Source: Erythrobacter sp. WG (GTDB lineage: Bacteria; Pseudomonadota; Alphaproteobacteria; Sphingomonadales; Sphingomonadaceae). Taken from it: a DNA stretch of 64,000 nucleotides. The stretch is taken from positions 1-64,000 of the forward strand of contig NZ_JAPFGY010000012.1 of assembly GCF_026586795.1 (NCBI RefSeq), given 5' to 3'. The position numbers were made by a program, and so were the translations under genes. Below are positions 17,181 through 24,856 of this stretch, piece after piece. How positions within the stretch are numbered: position 1 is the stretch's first letter; each line of letters opens with the position of its first letter. The notes beneath the pieces are model-generated. The model did no database searches and was not told the DNA's origin. It saw only the letters and a list, made by a program, of their open reading frames with translations.

Positions 17181-17212
17181 GCGGAAGGCGCCCTTGACGG
17201 GTGGCCTTCCGC
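17181..17212. terminator. Hairpin between ACAD and ADH genes
   Basis: 9 bp perfect stem (GCGGAAGGC / GCCTTCCGC) with a 14 nt loop, 45 bp after the ACAD stop. No U-run follows. It could attenuate or process the transcript rather than terminate it. Confidence 0.4.
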
Positions 17213-17279
17213 GAACCGGCGCGAGGCACCCGAGTTGGAGCCACCCTGCGCCGATCCAACCCAGAAAGAGTAGGAAAGC

Positions 17280-18371
17280 ATGGCCAAGGCAGCCATTCTT
17301 GAAGCACCCGGACAGGGCCTCACCATCAAGGAGGTCGCCTATGCCGAGCCCGGCCCGCACGAGGTCCTGATCGACACCAAGGCGTGCGGCCTTTGCCATT
17401 CGGACCTGCACTTCATCGACGGGCATTACCCCCACGCCCTCCCCGCCATTCCGGGCCACGAGGCCGCAGGGATCGTCCGCGCGGTCGGCTCGGAGGTGCG
17501 CACGGTGAAGCCGGGCGACCACGTCGTCTCCTGCCTGTCGGCCTTCTGCGGGCACTGCGAGTTCTGCGTCACCGGCCGCATGGCGCTGTGCCTTGGCGGG
17601 GACACCCGCCGCCAGAAGGGCGAGGCGCCCCGCATCGCCTTCGCCGACGGCAGCGCGCCGGTGGCGCAGATGCTGAACCTGTCTGCCCTGTCCGAACAGA
17701 TGCTGATCCACGAGAACGCCTGCGTCGCGATCGACAAGGATATGCCCTTCGACCGTGCGGCGCTGCTCGGCTGCGCGGTGACAACCGGCGCGGGGACGAT
17801 TTTCAACGCCTGCAAGGTAACGCCGGGCGAAACCGTGCTGGTGGTCGGCTGCGGCGGGGTGGGCCTTGCCGCGATCAACGCCGCGAAGATCGCGGGCGCG
17901 GGCAAGATCATCGCCGCCGATCCCCTCGCCGAAAAGCGCGAGCTGGCGCAGGTGCTGGGCGCGACCCACACGGTCGATGCGCTCGCCGAGGATGCGGCCA
18001 AGCAGATCATCGCGATTTCGAACGGCGGGGTCGACTGGGGCATCGAGGCCGTCGGCCGCCAGGCCTCGGCTGATCTCGCGGTCGCCAGCCTCCGGCGCGG
18101 CGGGACCGCGGTGATCCTCGGGATGATGCCCCTTACCTGCAAGGTGGGCCTCGGCGCGATGGACCTCCTGTCGGGCAAGAAGCTGATGGGCGCGATCATG
18201 GGGATGAACCACTTCCCCGTCGACCTGCCGCGCCTCGTCGATTTCTACCTGCGCGGGCTGCTCGACCTCGACACGATCATTGCCGAGCGCATCCCATTGG
18301 AGCGCGTGAACGAAGGCTTCGACACGATGCGCGGCGGGCACTTCGCGCGCACCGTGGTGGTGTTCGACTAG
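17280..18371 (+). CDS. Zinc-dependent alcohol dehydrogenase
   Basis: 363 aa MDR/zinc ADH. The catalytic zinc ligands lie in KACGLCHSDLHF and PGHEAAGIV, and the structural zinc in CGHCEFCVTGRMALC. The NAD-binding motif is VLVVGCGGVGLAAI, and the acidic residue in the following strand (ADPLAEKR) predicts NAD preference. Class III-like features are present, but no glutathione-specific call is made. It sits between an ACAD and a kinase gene, 10 bp before the latter, so an alcohol-oxidising step in the same pathway is likely. Confidence 0.92.
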   Translation: MAKAAILEAPGQGLTIKEVAYAEPGPHEVLIDTKACGLCHSDLHFIDGHYPHALPAIPGHEAAGIVRAVGSEVRTVKPGDHVVSCLSAFCGHCEFCVTGRMALCLGGDTRRQKGEAPRIAFADGSAPVAQMLNLSALSEQMLIHENACVAIDKDMPFDRAALLGCAVTTGAGTIFNACKVTPGETVLVVGCGGVGLAAINAAKIAGAGKIIAADPLAEKRELAQVLGATHTVDALAEDAAKQIIAISNGGVDWGIEAVGRQASADLAVASLRRGGTAVILGMMPLTCKVGLGAMDLLSGKKLMGAIMGMNHFPVDLPRLVDFYLRGLLDLDTIIAERIPLERVNEGFDTMRGGHFARTVVVFD

Positions 18372-18381
18372 GGAGAGGGCG

Positions 18382-19464
18382 ATGACCGACGCACCCGCAA
18401 TCGACTTCGACAAGGAAATGGTCGGCACCGTCGAGGTGACCGAGAAGGACAGGCTCGACCTTGAGAGCCTGACCCGCTGGTTCGAGGCGACTGTCGAGGG
18501 CTTCGCAGGCCCGATCGCCTATACCAAGTTCAAGGGCGGCCAGTCGAACCCGACCTACCGGATCGACACGCCGGGCGCCTCCTACGTGCTGCGCCGCCAG
18601 CCCTTCGGCAAACTGCTGCCATCCGCCCACGCGGTCGACCGCGAATATGCGGCGATGACCGGGCTCTACCCCACCGGCTTCCCGGTCCCGCGCACCTACG
18701 GGTTGTGCGAGGATGTGGACGTTATCGGCTCAAAGTTCTTCGTCATGAGCCTCGCCGATGGCCGCAGCTTGTGGAACGGCGCGCTTCCCGGCCTCACGCC
18801 CGAGGATCGCCGCGCCCATTACCACGCGCTGATCGACACCATGGCCGAGCTTCACATGAACGATCCGCAGGCGATCGGCATGGGCGAATTCGGCAAGCCC
18901 ACCGACTACTGCGCGCGCCAGATCGCCCGCTGGACCAAGCAGTACAAGCTCTCCGAAACGGAAGCCATGCCCGAGATGGAGCGGCTGATCGAATGGCTGC
19001 CCCAGACCGTGCCGCCGCAGATCGCCTCGAGCGTGGTGCACGGCGACTACCGGCTCGACAACGTGATCTTTCATAAGGAGGAGCCGCGCATCATCGCGGT
19101 GCTCGACTGGGAGCTGTCTACGCTGGGCGATCCCATCGCCGATTTCAGCTACCTGATGCTCAACTGGTTCCAGCCCGGCGATGGCCGCGCGGGGCTGGCC
19201 GGGCTCGACCTTGCAGCGCTGGGCATCCCGACGGTCGAGGAGGCGGTGGCGCGCTATGTGGCGAAAACCGGCTACCCGGTGCCGCCGATGGACTGGTACT
19301 TCGCCTACAACCTGTTCCGCCTCGCCGGGATCATGCAGGGCATCAAGAAGCGGGTGATCGACGGCACCGCCTCGTCGGCCCACGCGCAGGCGATGAGCGA
19401 GCGGGTGCGTCCGCTCGTCGAGCGCGCGTATCAGTTCGCGCTGGCTGCGGGGATGCCTGCCTGA
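18382..19464 (+). CDS. APH-fold kinase, likely 4-hydroxyacyl-CoA kinase type
   Basis: 360 aa aminoglycoside-phosphotransferase fold. The ATP-side segment FKGGQSNPTYRI and the catalytic loop VVHGDYRLDNVIFH are present, followed by the metal-binding VLDWELSTLGDP. The closest known groups are the N-terminal kinase domain of ACAD10/11 and LvaA of levulinate catabolism, which phosphorylate the hydroxyl of 4-hydroxyacyl-CoA. Aminoglycoside resistance is therefore unlikely. It has a good ribosome site (GGGAGAGGGCG) and follows the ADH by 10 bp. The substrate is inferred from context only. Confidence 0.85.
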   Translation: MTDAPAIDFDKEMVGTVEVTEKDRLDLESLTRWFEATVEGFAGPIAYTKFKGGQSNPTYRIDTPGASYVLRRQPFGKLLPSAHAVDREYAAMTGLYPTGFPVPRTYGLCEDVDVIGSKFFVMSLADGRSLWNGALPGLTPEDRRAHYHALIDTMAELHMNDPQAIGMGEFGKPTDYCARQIARWTKQYKLSETEAMPEMERLIEWLPQTVPPQIASSVVHGDYRLDNVIFHKEEPRIIAVLDWELSTLGDPIADFSYLMLNWFQPGDGRAGLAGLDLAALGIPTVEEAVARYVAKTGYPVPPMDWYFAYNLFRLAGIMQGIKKRVIDGTASSAHAQAMSERVRPLVERAYQFALAAGMPA

Positions 19465-19527
19465 GCCTTGCCGAGCCTCGCGCTCGCGGCTAGGCGCGGG
19501 CGCGGAAACCTCGCCGGAGACACCCGC

Positions 19528-20364
19528 ATGACCGAAGCCCTCATCACCGCCATCGAAGCCGCCTGGGAAGACCGCGCCTCTGTCTCTGCGGGCCATCCGG
19601 TCGGCGAGGCGGTGACCGCTGCGCTCGCGCTGCTCGATTCCGGCGAGGCACGCGTGGCCCAGCCAAACGGCAACGGGGGTTGGCAGGTCAACCAGTGGCT
19701 CAAGAAGGCGGTGCTCTTAAGCTTCCGCCTCAACGACAACCGCGTGCTGGATGGCGGCGCGGCCGGTGCGCCCGCCTTCGACAAGGTCCCCCTGAAGTTC
19801 GCCGGCTGGGGCGAGAACCGCTTCCGCGAGGCGGGCTTCCGGGTCGTGCCCGGTGCGGTCGTGCGCCGCGGCGCGCACATTGCCAAGGGCGTCGTGCTGA
19901 TGCCGAGCTTCGTCAACATCGGCGCCTATGTCGGCGAGAACACGATGATCGACACCTGGGCGACCGTCGGCTCCTGCGCGCAGATCGGGGCGAACGTCCA
20001 CATCTCAGGGGGAGCGGGGATCGGCGGCGTGCTCGAACCGCTCCAGGCCGAGCCCGTGATTATCGGCGACGGCGCCTTCATCGGCGCGCGCGCGGAAGTG
20101 GCCGAGGGCGTGCGCGTCGGCGAGGGCGCGGTGCTGGCGATGGGCGTGTATCTCGGCGCCTCGACCAAGATCGTCGACCGCGCCACCGGCGAGGTCCACA
20201 TCGGCGAAGTGCCGCCCTATGCGGTGGTCGTCCCCGGATCGATGCCCGGAAAGCCGCTGCCCGACGGCTCGCCCGGCCCCAGCCTCTACTGCGCGGTGAT
20301 CGTCAAGACCGTCGACGCGCAGACCCGTTCCAAGACCGGCATCAACGAACTCCTGCGCGACTGA
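19528..20364 (+). CDS. dapD: Tetrahydrodipicolinate N-succinyltransferase
   Basis: 278 aa. After a helical N-terminal domain ([19 protein letters not shown]) comes the left-handed beta-helix with hexapeptide repeats ([40 protein letters not shown]). [14 protein letters not shown] and [18 protein letters not shown] are conserved in DapD. It makes N-succinyl-2-amino-6-ketopimelate in lysine/diaminopimelate synthesis. The ATG at 19528 matches the family start; the frame extends upstream without conservation. Confidence 0.95.
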   Translation: MTEALITAIEAAWEDRASVSAGHPVGEAVTAALALLDSGEARVAQPNGNGGWQVNQWLKKAVLLSFRLNDNRVLDGGAAGAPAFDKVPLKFAGWGENRFREAGFRVVPGAVVRRGAHIAKGVVLMPSFVNIGAYVGENTMIDTWATVGSCAQIGANVHISGGAGIGGVLEPLQAEPVIIGDGAFIGARAEVAEGVRVGEGAVLAMGVYLGASTKIVDRATGEVHIGEVPPYAVVVPGSMPGKPLPDGSPGPSLYCAVIVKTVDAQTRSKTGINELLRD

Positions 20365-20475
20365 CCGACAGGCCGCCTCGCCCCGGCGCGTTTGGCGGCG
20401 AACCTGCGCCATGCGGGCGAAACAATCGCGCAGCCCGGCGATAGGCTCCTGTTCATGAACCAGCAGGAGAATTCC

Positions 20476-20766
20476 ATGGCGCGCCCCGATCGCCCCGAAG
20501 TTGTTGACCAAGTCGATGCCAAGGCCGGCACCAGGGAAGGTGTCGTGCGCTGGGTGCTGGGGATCAGCTTCGCCCTTGCCATCGCCGCGCTGACCGTCAT
20601 CTGGGTGACCGGCGCGCTTACCCAGGGCCCGGTGGAGAGCCAGCAGAACGTGCAGCGTAAGGTCGAGGCCGAGCGCGAACAGCGCGGCGACAACGACAGC
20701 TCGATCGACGGCGTGCTCGTCGACGATCCCGGAGTCGGCGCGCCCGGGACGAGCGCCGAACGGTGA
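20476..20766 (+). CDS. Small single-pass membrane protein, unknown function
   Basis: 96 aa. A hydrophilic N-terminus is followed by one transmembrane helix (VVRWVLGISFALAIAALTVI, about residues 22-43) and an acidic, Gln/Glu-rich tail. The ATG at 20476 has a CAGGAGA site at ideal distance, so it is preferred over an in-frame ATG 21 bp upstream. Its stop overlaps the GTG start of the next gene. The segment RWVLGISFALAI resembles the helix of the 53 aa protein at 21096 (LRYVLAFGTGLAV), suggesting two related small membrane proteins. Confidence 0.65.
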   Translation: MARPDRPEVVDQVDAKAGTREGVVRWVLGISFALAIAALTVIWVTGALTQGPVESQQNVQRKVEAEREQRGDNDSSIDGVLVDDPGVGAPGTSAER

Positions 20767-20984
20767 GCGACACCTTCCGCATGGGCCAGGCGGTCGTCTG
20801 GGACTGGGGCGGAGGGACCGCGACCGGCACTATCAAGGATCGCTACGAGCGCCGGGTCACGCGGCGGATCAAGGGCTCCGAGATCACCCGCAACGGCGAC
20901 AAGGACAACCCCGCCTATCTCATCGAGCAGGAGGACGGAGACGAGGTGCTGAAGCTCGCCAGCGAACTCAAACCCGCCCGCTGA
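20763..20984 (+). CDS. DUF2945-family protein (hypervirulence-associated TUDOR-like)
   Basis: 73 aa. The pattern GQAVVWDWGGGTATGTIKD, then NPAYLIEQEDGDEVLKLASEL, matches the short DUF2945/HVA1 family, whose members have a small barrel fold. GTG start at 20763 overlaps the upstream stop (GTGA), so translation is coupled. Function is unknown; a stress or nucleic-acid role has been suggested only from the fold. Confidence 0.8.
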   Translation: MSDTFRMGQAVVWDWGGGTATGTIKDRYERRVTRRIKGSEITRNGDKDNPAYLIEQEDGDEVLKLASELKPAR

Positions 20985-21041
20985 CTTTCCGAAAGTTCCG
21001 CAGCTGGCCGCGTGACGGGAACAATTCGTCTCTTCCCGATT

Positions 21042-21080
21042 TGATTGACGCTACGGAAGCCCTTTCCGTAGCGTCAATCA
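21042..21080. promoter_or_regulatory. Perfect 16 bp inverted repeat upstream of a small membrane-protein gene
   Basis: Arms GATTGACGCTACGGAA (21043-21058) and TTCCGTAGCGTCAATC (21064-21079) flank a 5 nt loop. The structure ends 6 bp before the ribosome site (AAGGGGAGAG) of the 53 aa gene and lies 58 bp after the DUF2945 stop. It could be a terminator without U-run, an operator, or an mRNA leader hairpin. Confidence 0.75.
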
Positions 21081-21095
21081 CAAGGGGAGAGTGAC

Positions 21096-21257
21096 ATGGC
21101 AGAACAAAACACATCGCTGCGCATCCGTGACGAAGATGCCCGCGCAGCCGTCAGCAACACGGGCCTGCGCTATGTGCTGGCCTTCGGAACGGGCCTTGCC
21201 GTGGTGGCGATGAGCCTCGTGTGGATCATCCCCGCCCTCGCCCACGCGCACCATTGA
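21096..21257 (+). CDS. 53 aa single-pass membrane protein
   Basis: The frame MAEQNTSLRIRDEDARAAVS is followed by a hydrophobic helix (YVLAFGTGLAVVAMSLVWII, about residues 26-46) and a short periplasmic tail ending AHAHH. A strong ribosome site (AGGGGAGAGTGAC) precedes the ATG, and a 16 bp perfect inverted repeat lies just upstream. Codon usage is like the neighbours. The gene is convergent with the M19 dipeptidase, 3 bp between stops. Function unknown; the N-terminus and helix resemble the 96 aa protein at 20476. The His-rich tail is too short to claim metal binding. Confidence 0.7.
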   Translation: MAEQNTSLRIRDEDARAAVSNTGLRYVLAFGTGLAVVAMSLVWIIPALAHAHH

Positions 21258-21260
21258 TGC

Positions 21261-22583
21261 CTAGCCCGCCGGCGCCGCAGGGGGCGTCGGCGGCGCGATC
21301 AGCGTCTCGATCGGCGGCTGGTCGGCGACACTGGCGGCATAGGCCTCGGCCGCGCGCATGACGCGCAGGATGTTGCGGCTCGCGATCATCTCCAGCTCGG
21401 CCTGCGAATAGCCGCGCCGGGCGAGTTCCGCGAACAGCAGCGGATAGCCGCGCACGTCCTCGAAGCCTTGCGGGCCCGAAGGCATCCCGTCGAAATCCCC
21501 GCCCACGCCGATATGCTCCACACCGGCAACCTTGCGGATGTGGTCGATGTGGTCGGCCATGTCCTTGATCGTCGCCTTGGGCTCGGGATTGGCGGTGTCC
21601 CACGCGGCCAGCCCCTCGGCAACCCTGGCGGGCTGGCCCTGCCACAGCCCCTTGAGCCGTGCCTCCTCGCCCGCGCGCTTCGCACCCCACTGGCGCACCG
21701 GCTCGCTGATGAAGCGCGGGAGCGCGACGACCATCACGATCCCCCCGTTCTCCGGCAGCCGCGCGAGCACGCTGTCGGGCACGTTGCGTGGGTGCCCGTC
21801 CACCGCGCGCGCGCCCGAATGGCTGAAGATCACCGGCGCCTTCGCCACGTCGAGAGCGTCCAGCATCGTCGCCTCGCTGACGTGGCTGAGATCGACCAGC
21901 ATCCCCAGCCGGTTCATCTCGCGCACCACGTCCTTGCCGAAATCGCTGAGACCGTCGTGCCGGGGATTGTCGGTCGCGGCGTCCGCCCAGGGGACGTTGC
22001 TGTTGTGCGTGAGCGTCATGTAGCGCGCGCCTAGCGCATGGAGCTGGCGCAGCACCGCAAGGCTTGATCCGATCGAATGGCCGCCCTCCATCCCCAGCAA
22101 CGAGGCGATCTTCCCGTCCGCCATCGCCCGCTCGACCTGATCGGCGGTGGTGGCGAAGCGCAAGGCGCCCGGATTGCGGTCGATGAGGCGTTTGGTGACG
22201 TCGATCTGCTCTATCACCTGCTGCACCGCCACCGGCTCGTCGGCGGTGAAAGGGACATAGACCGACCAGAACTGCGCGCCGACCTTCCCCTGCCTGAGCC
22301 GCGCAAGATCGGTCTGCATGGCGCGGCCTTCGGGATGGGTGGCGGCGGTGGGAGCGGTGTCCTCGAAATCGAAGGCGTTGATCTGGTTCCTGACCCGGTC
22401 GCGCAGCTGGTTGGGCACGTCGTTGTGCCCGTCGAACACCGGCGCGGCGGCAAGCGCAGCCTCGGCGGTGGCGGTCGCGGTCGCCTCGTCCACAGCCGGC
22501 GCGGGCGGCTTCTGGGCAGCGGCGGGGGCGGCGCAGGCAAGCGCTGCGGCGAAGGCGAGACTGGAAGCGGCGAGGCGTTGCAT
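21261..22583 (-). CDS. Exported membrane dipeptidase (peptidase M19)
   Basis: 440 aa from the ATG at 22583, which gives a signal peptide (AASSLAFAAALACAAPAAAQ). The renal-dipeptidase fold is clear: VFDGHNDVPNQL with the first metal ligands, GMEGGHSIGSS, the second cluster LVDLSHVSEATM and VIFSHSGARAV, and IGVGGDFDGMPSG near the end. It hydrolyses dipeptides, probably in the periplasm. It faces the DUF985 cupin gene across a divergent 52 bp gap and converges with the 53 aa gene. Confidence 0.93.
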   Translation of the reverse strand: MQRLAASSLAFAAALACAAPAAAQKPPAPAVDEATATATAEAALAAAPVFDGHNDVPNQLRDRVRNQINAFDFEDTAPTAATHPEGRAMQTDLARLRQGKVGAQFWSVYVPFTADEPVAVQQVIEQIDVTKRLIDRNPGALRFATTADQVERAMADGKIASLLGMEGGHSIGSSLAVLRQLHALGARYMTLTHNSNVPWADAATDNPRHDGLSDFGKDVVREMNRLGMLVDLSHVSEATMLDALDVAKAPVIFSHSGARAVDGHPRNVPDSVLARLPENGGIVMVVALPRFISEPVRQWGAKRAGEEARLKGLWQGQPARVAEGLAAWDTANPEPKATIKDMADHIDHIRKVAGVEHIGVGGDFDGMPSGPQGFEDVRGYPLLFAELARRGYSQAELEMIASRNILRVMRAAEAYAASVADQPPIETLIAPPTPPAAPAG

Positions 22584-22635
22584 GGGGAAGGCTCCGGAAG
22601 CTAGAGCGCCAGTCTTGGCAGAGAGGGACGAGCCC

Positions 22636-23076
22636 ATGGATAGCGCAGGCGCACTGATCGAACAATTGGGCCTCGCCCCCCATCCCGAGGGGGGTTGGTT
22701 TCGCGAGACGTGGCGCGGCGATACAGGTGCCGATGGCCGCGCGGTCGGGACCGCGATCCTCTTCCTGCTGCGCGCCGGCGAGGCCTCGCACTGGCATACA
22801 GTCGATACCGCCGAGCTGTGGCTGTGGCAGGCGGGCGATCCGCTCGAGCTGCGCCTCGCAGCGGGCGACGCTGGCCCGGTGCGCCAGGTGATCCTCGGCA
22901 GCGATGTCGCGGCGGGGCAGCAGCTTCAGGGGATAGTCCAGCCGCACGAATGGCAGGCGGCCCGCGGGCACGGCGCGCCGGTGCATGGCTATTGCCTCGT
23001 CTCCTGCGTGGTGGTGCCGGGCTTCGACTTCGCCGGCTTCACCCTCGCGCCGCCGGGGTGGGAACCGGGCGCTTGA
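22636..23076 (+). CDS. Cupin protein of the DUF985 family
   Basis: 146 aa. N-terminal LGLAPHPEGGWFRETWRG is typical for DUF985. The cupin strands with metal-binding positions are SHWHTVDTAELWLW and later VQPHEWQAARG. These are RmlC-like cupins with uncertain substrate. The ATG at 22636 gives the family's normal N-terminus. It starts a tightly packed three-gene unit: its stop overlaps the DoxX-like gene start. Confidence 0.88.
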   Translation: MDSAGALIEQLGLAPHPEGGWFRETWRGDTGADGRAVGTAILFLLRAGEASHWHTVDTAELWLWQAGDPLELRLAAGDAGPVRQVILGSDVAAGQQLQGIVQPHEWQAARGHGAPVHGYCLVSCVVVPGFDFAGFTLAPPGWEPGA

Positions 23077-23471
23077 CCCGCGCCGTCCTGCGCTGGCTGC
23101 TGGCGGCCTTCTACTTCGTCGCGGGGGTGATCCACATCGCCCGGCCTGCCCCGTTCCTGACGATCATGCCGGGCTGGGTGCCGGCGCCAGAGGCGGTGGT
23201 CCTGTGGACGGGCGTGGCCGAGACCCTCGGCGGGATCGGGCTCGTGCAGGGCGCGTGCCTGCCGCTGAGGCGCGCGGCCGGGTGGGGTCTGGCGCTCTAT
23301 GCGCTGTGCGTGTGGCCGGCCAATGTGAACCACTTCGCGCTCGACATGGCGCGGCCGGACGGAGGCCTCGGGCTCGTCTATCATGTCCCGCGAATGATCG
23401 CGCAACCGGTCATCATCTGGCTGGCGCTGTGGGTGGCCGGATGCCTTCCCTTGCGACGGGCGGCGGCATGA
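23073..23471 (+). CDS. DoxX-like small membrane protein
   Basis: 132 aa with four hydrophobic segments. LLAAFYFVAGVIHIARPAPF and TGVAETLGGIGLVQG match the DoxX/DUF4281-like group, in which the first helix is followed by a His-containing turn. The TTG at 23073 overlaps the cupin stop (TTGA); a GTG at 23058 is an alternative. Its stop overlaps the next gene's ATG. Role unknown; DoxX relatives have been linked to redox or quinone processes. Confidence 0.75.
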   Translation: MTRAVLRWLLAAFYFVAGVIHIARPAPFLTIMPGWVPAPEAVVLWTGVAETLGGIGLVQGACLPLRRAAGWGLALYALCVWPANVNHFALDMARPDGGLGLVYHVPRMIAQPVIIWLALWVAGCLPLRRAAA

Positions 23472-23701
23472 CAGCCGAGGACGCGATCCTCGCATTGCTC
23501 GCCGAGCGCGCAGGAGGCGCGACGATCTGCCCAAGCGAGGCCGCGCGCCGGATCGCCGGGCCGCAGGGCGACTGGCGGGCGCAGATGGAGAAGGTCCACG
23601 CCGCGACCGACGCGCTCCTCGCTGCGGGCGCGATCACGCTTTCGTGGAAGGGCGAGGCCAAGGAAAAGCGGCGCGGACCCTACCGGATCGCGCGCCGCTG
23701 A
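23468..23701 (+). CDS. DUF3253 protein
   Basis: 77 aa. The winged-helix-like pattern AEDAILALLAERAGGATICP, then SEAARRIAGPQGDWRAQM and a final strand GPYRIARR, matches DUF3253. ATGA overlap with the DoxX-like gene shows coupling. Function unknown; DNA binding is possible from the fold but not shown. Confidence 0.85.
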   Translation: MTAEDAILALLAERAGGATICPSEAARRIAGPQGDWRAQMEKVHAATDALLAAGAITLSWKGEAKEKRRGPYRIARR

Positions 23702-23737
23702 TCTGTCGCGACAGGGCGCCTGGCGGCGCCGCGAAGC

Positions 23738-23989
23738 TTACTTGAGGTGCTTCGAGACCGCAGCGGTCATCTTGAACATCGAGATCTGGTCCTTGCCGAT
23801 CACCGCGCCGAGCTTTGCGTCGGGATTGATCTGACGCTTGTCGGTCTTGTCCTGAAGGCCGTTGGCCTTGATGTATTCCCACACCTTCGAGGTCACTTCG
23901 GCGCGGGTCATCGGCCCCTTGCCGATCACCGCCTCGAGGTCCCCCGAAAGCGTCACCGGCTTTTGCAGTGCGTTCGTCGTGCCAGCCAT
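23738..23989 (-). CDS. SWIB/MDM2-domain protein
   Basis: 83 aa, nearly all SWIB domain: LEAVIGKGPMTRAEVTSKVW, EYIKANGLQDKTDKRQINPD, KLGAVIGKDQISMFKMTAAV. Bacterial stand-alone SWIB proteins occur in chlamydiae and some proteobacteria, including sphingomonads; eukaryotic relatives act in chromatin remodelling. A nucleoid or topoisomerase-related function is only a guess here. It converges with the DUF3253 gene. Confidence 0.9.
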   Translation of the reverse strand: MAGTTNALQKPVTLSGDLEAVIGKGPMTRAEVTSKVWEYIKANGLQDKTDKRQINPDAKLGAVIGKDQISMFKMTAAVSKHLK

Positions 23990-24020
23990 CGTCTACTCCC
24001 TTGTCATAGTGGCAGGTTGA

Positions 24021-24614
24021 TCAGAAATCGTCATTGTCCCAATCGGCATCCGGTTCGTCCTCGCCGCCGGTCACGGTGGCATGGAGGACCGCGCAGGCCA
24101 ATACAGACCCTTGCAGCGATGCGATGAGGTCCGCCCGACCTGCGCCGGGCATCAGCACCAGCGGCAGTTCGGTCGCGAACAGCTGAAACAGGTAATGGCG
24201 CGTCTCGCCCTCCGGCACGTCGGGCAGCAGCCATTCGGAATTGCCCGCGGCATTCTTGCCGGTGCGCGGCGGCACCTCGCCTTCGAGCAGCTTGCCGCGC
24301 TGGCCGGCGAGGCCCCACACCAGCCAGTGGCAGGCCGGATCGCCCGACTTCGCGGCGGAGGCTTCCTCCACCACCAGCACGACTTCCTGCGTGCCCGGCG
24401 GCGGCGCGCTCCATTCGAGCGGCGGGGCGACAGCATCTTCTTCCGCCGCGGTGAAGCTCGCATCGAGCTCCTCCCCGGAGCGGAACGCCGGGCTGGACAG
24501 CGCAAAGCCGCCGCGCGCCATCGCCTGCGCCGAACCCAGCTTCGCGATCGCGAGGCCGGGATGACGCGCGGCGGCGGGCACATGGGGTGCAAGCCAGCCG
24601 GGCAGATCAGTCAT
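24021..24614 (-). CDS. YbhB/YbcL-family (PEBP-like) protein
   Basis: 197 aa. The PEBP core is recognisable: GEELDASFTAAEEDAVAPPL, then VVLVVEEASAAKSGDPACHW with the DPxxxHW ligand motif, and HYLFQLFATELPL. No signal peptide is seen, so it is probably cytoplasmic. The acidic tail (DEPDADWDNDDF) is unusual. Bacterial PEBPs have no firm role; some are kinase inhibitors or lipid binders. Confidence 0.85.
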   Translation of the reverse strand: MTDLPGWLAPHVPAAARHPGLAIAKLGSAQAMARGGFALSSPAFRSGEELDASFTAAEEDAVAPPLEWSAPPPGTQEVVLVVEEASAAKSGDPACHWLVWGLAGQRGKLLEGEVPPRTGKNAAGNSEWLLPDVPEGETRHYLFQLFATELPLVLMPGAGRADLIASLQGSVLACAVLHATVTGGEDEPDADWDNDDF

Positions 24615-24856
24615 GATTCTGTCGTTTCATCGGCCCCGTGCTAGTCCCTTCGCCGCCCCGATACGAGATGCAGCAAGGGCAATTTCGGCGGTTTCTGAGG
24701 AAAACCATGCCAATGCAGGCAAAATGGTCACGCTTTTTGGGCGATCGCGGGACAACTCACCGCAGCCGGCTTGCCCTTGGCTGTGGGCCGGAGCATTTTT
24801 CGCACGCCGGGTCAGAGCGTTGATTCCGGGTCGATACGCCGGAGTTGCCTGCCCTC

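Noticed and set aside
14064..18428. Minus-strand frame of 1454 codons opposite the transporter, ACAD and ADH genes
   Set aside because: It is antisense to three well-supported genes and has no recognisable domain. Long antisense frames are expected in GC-rich DNA where stop codons are rare.
18382..19464. Aminoglycoside resistance gene
   Set aside because: The fold is APH, but neighbours and sequence type fit ACAD10/11-linked kinases. There are no resistance or mobile features nearby.
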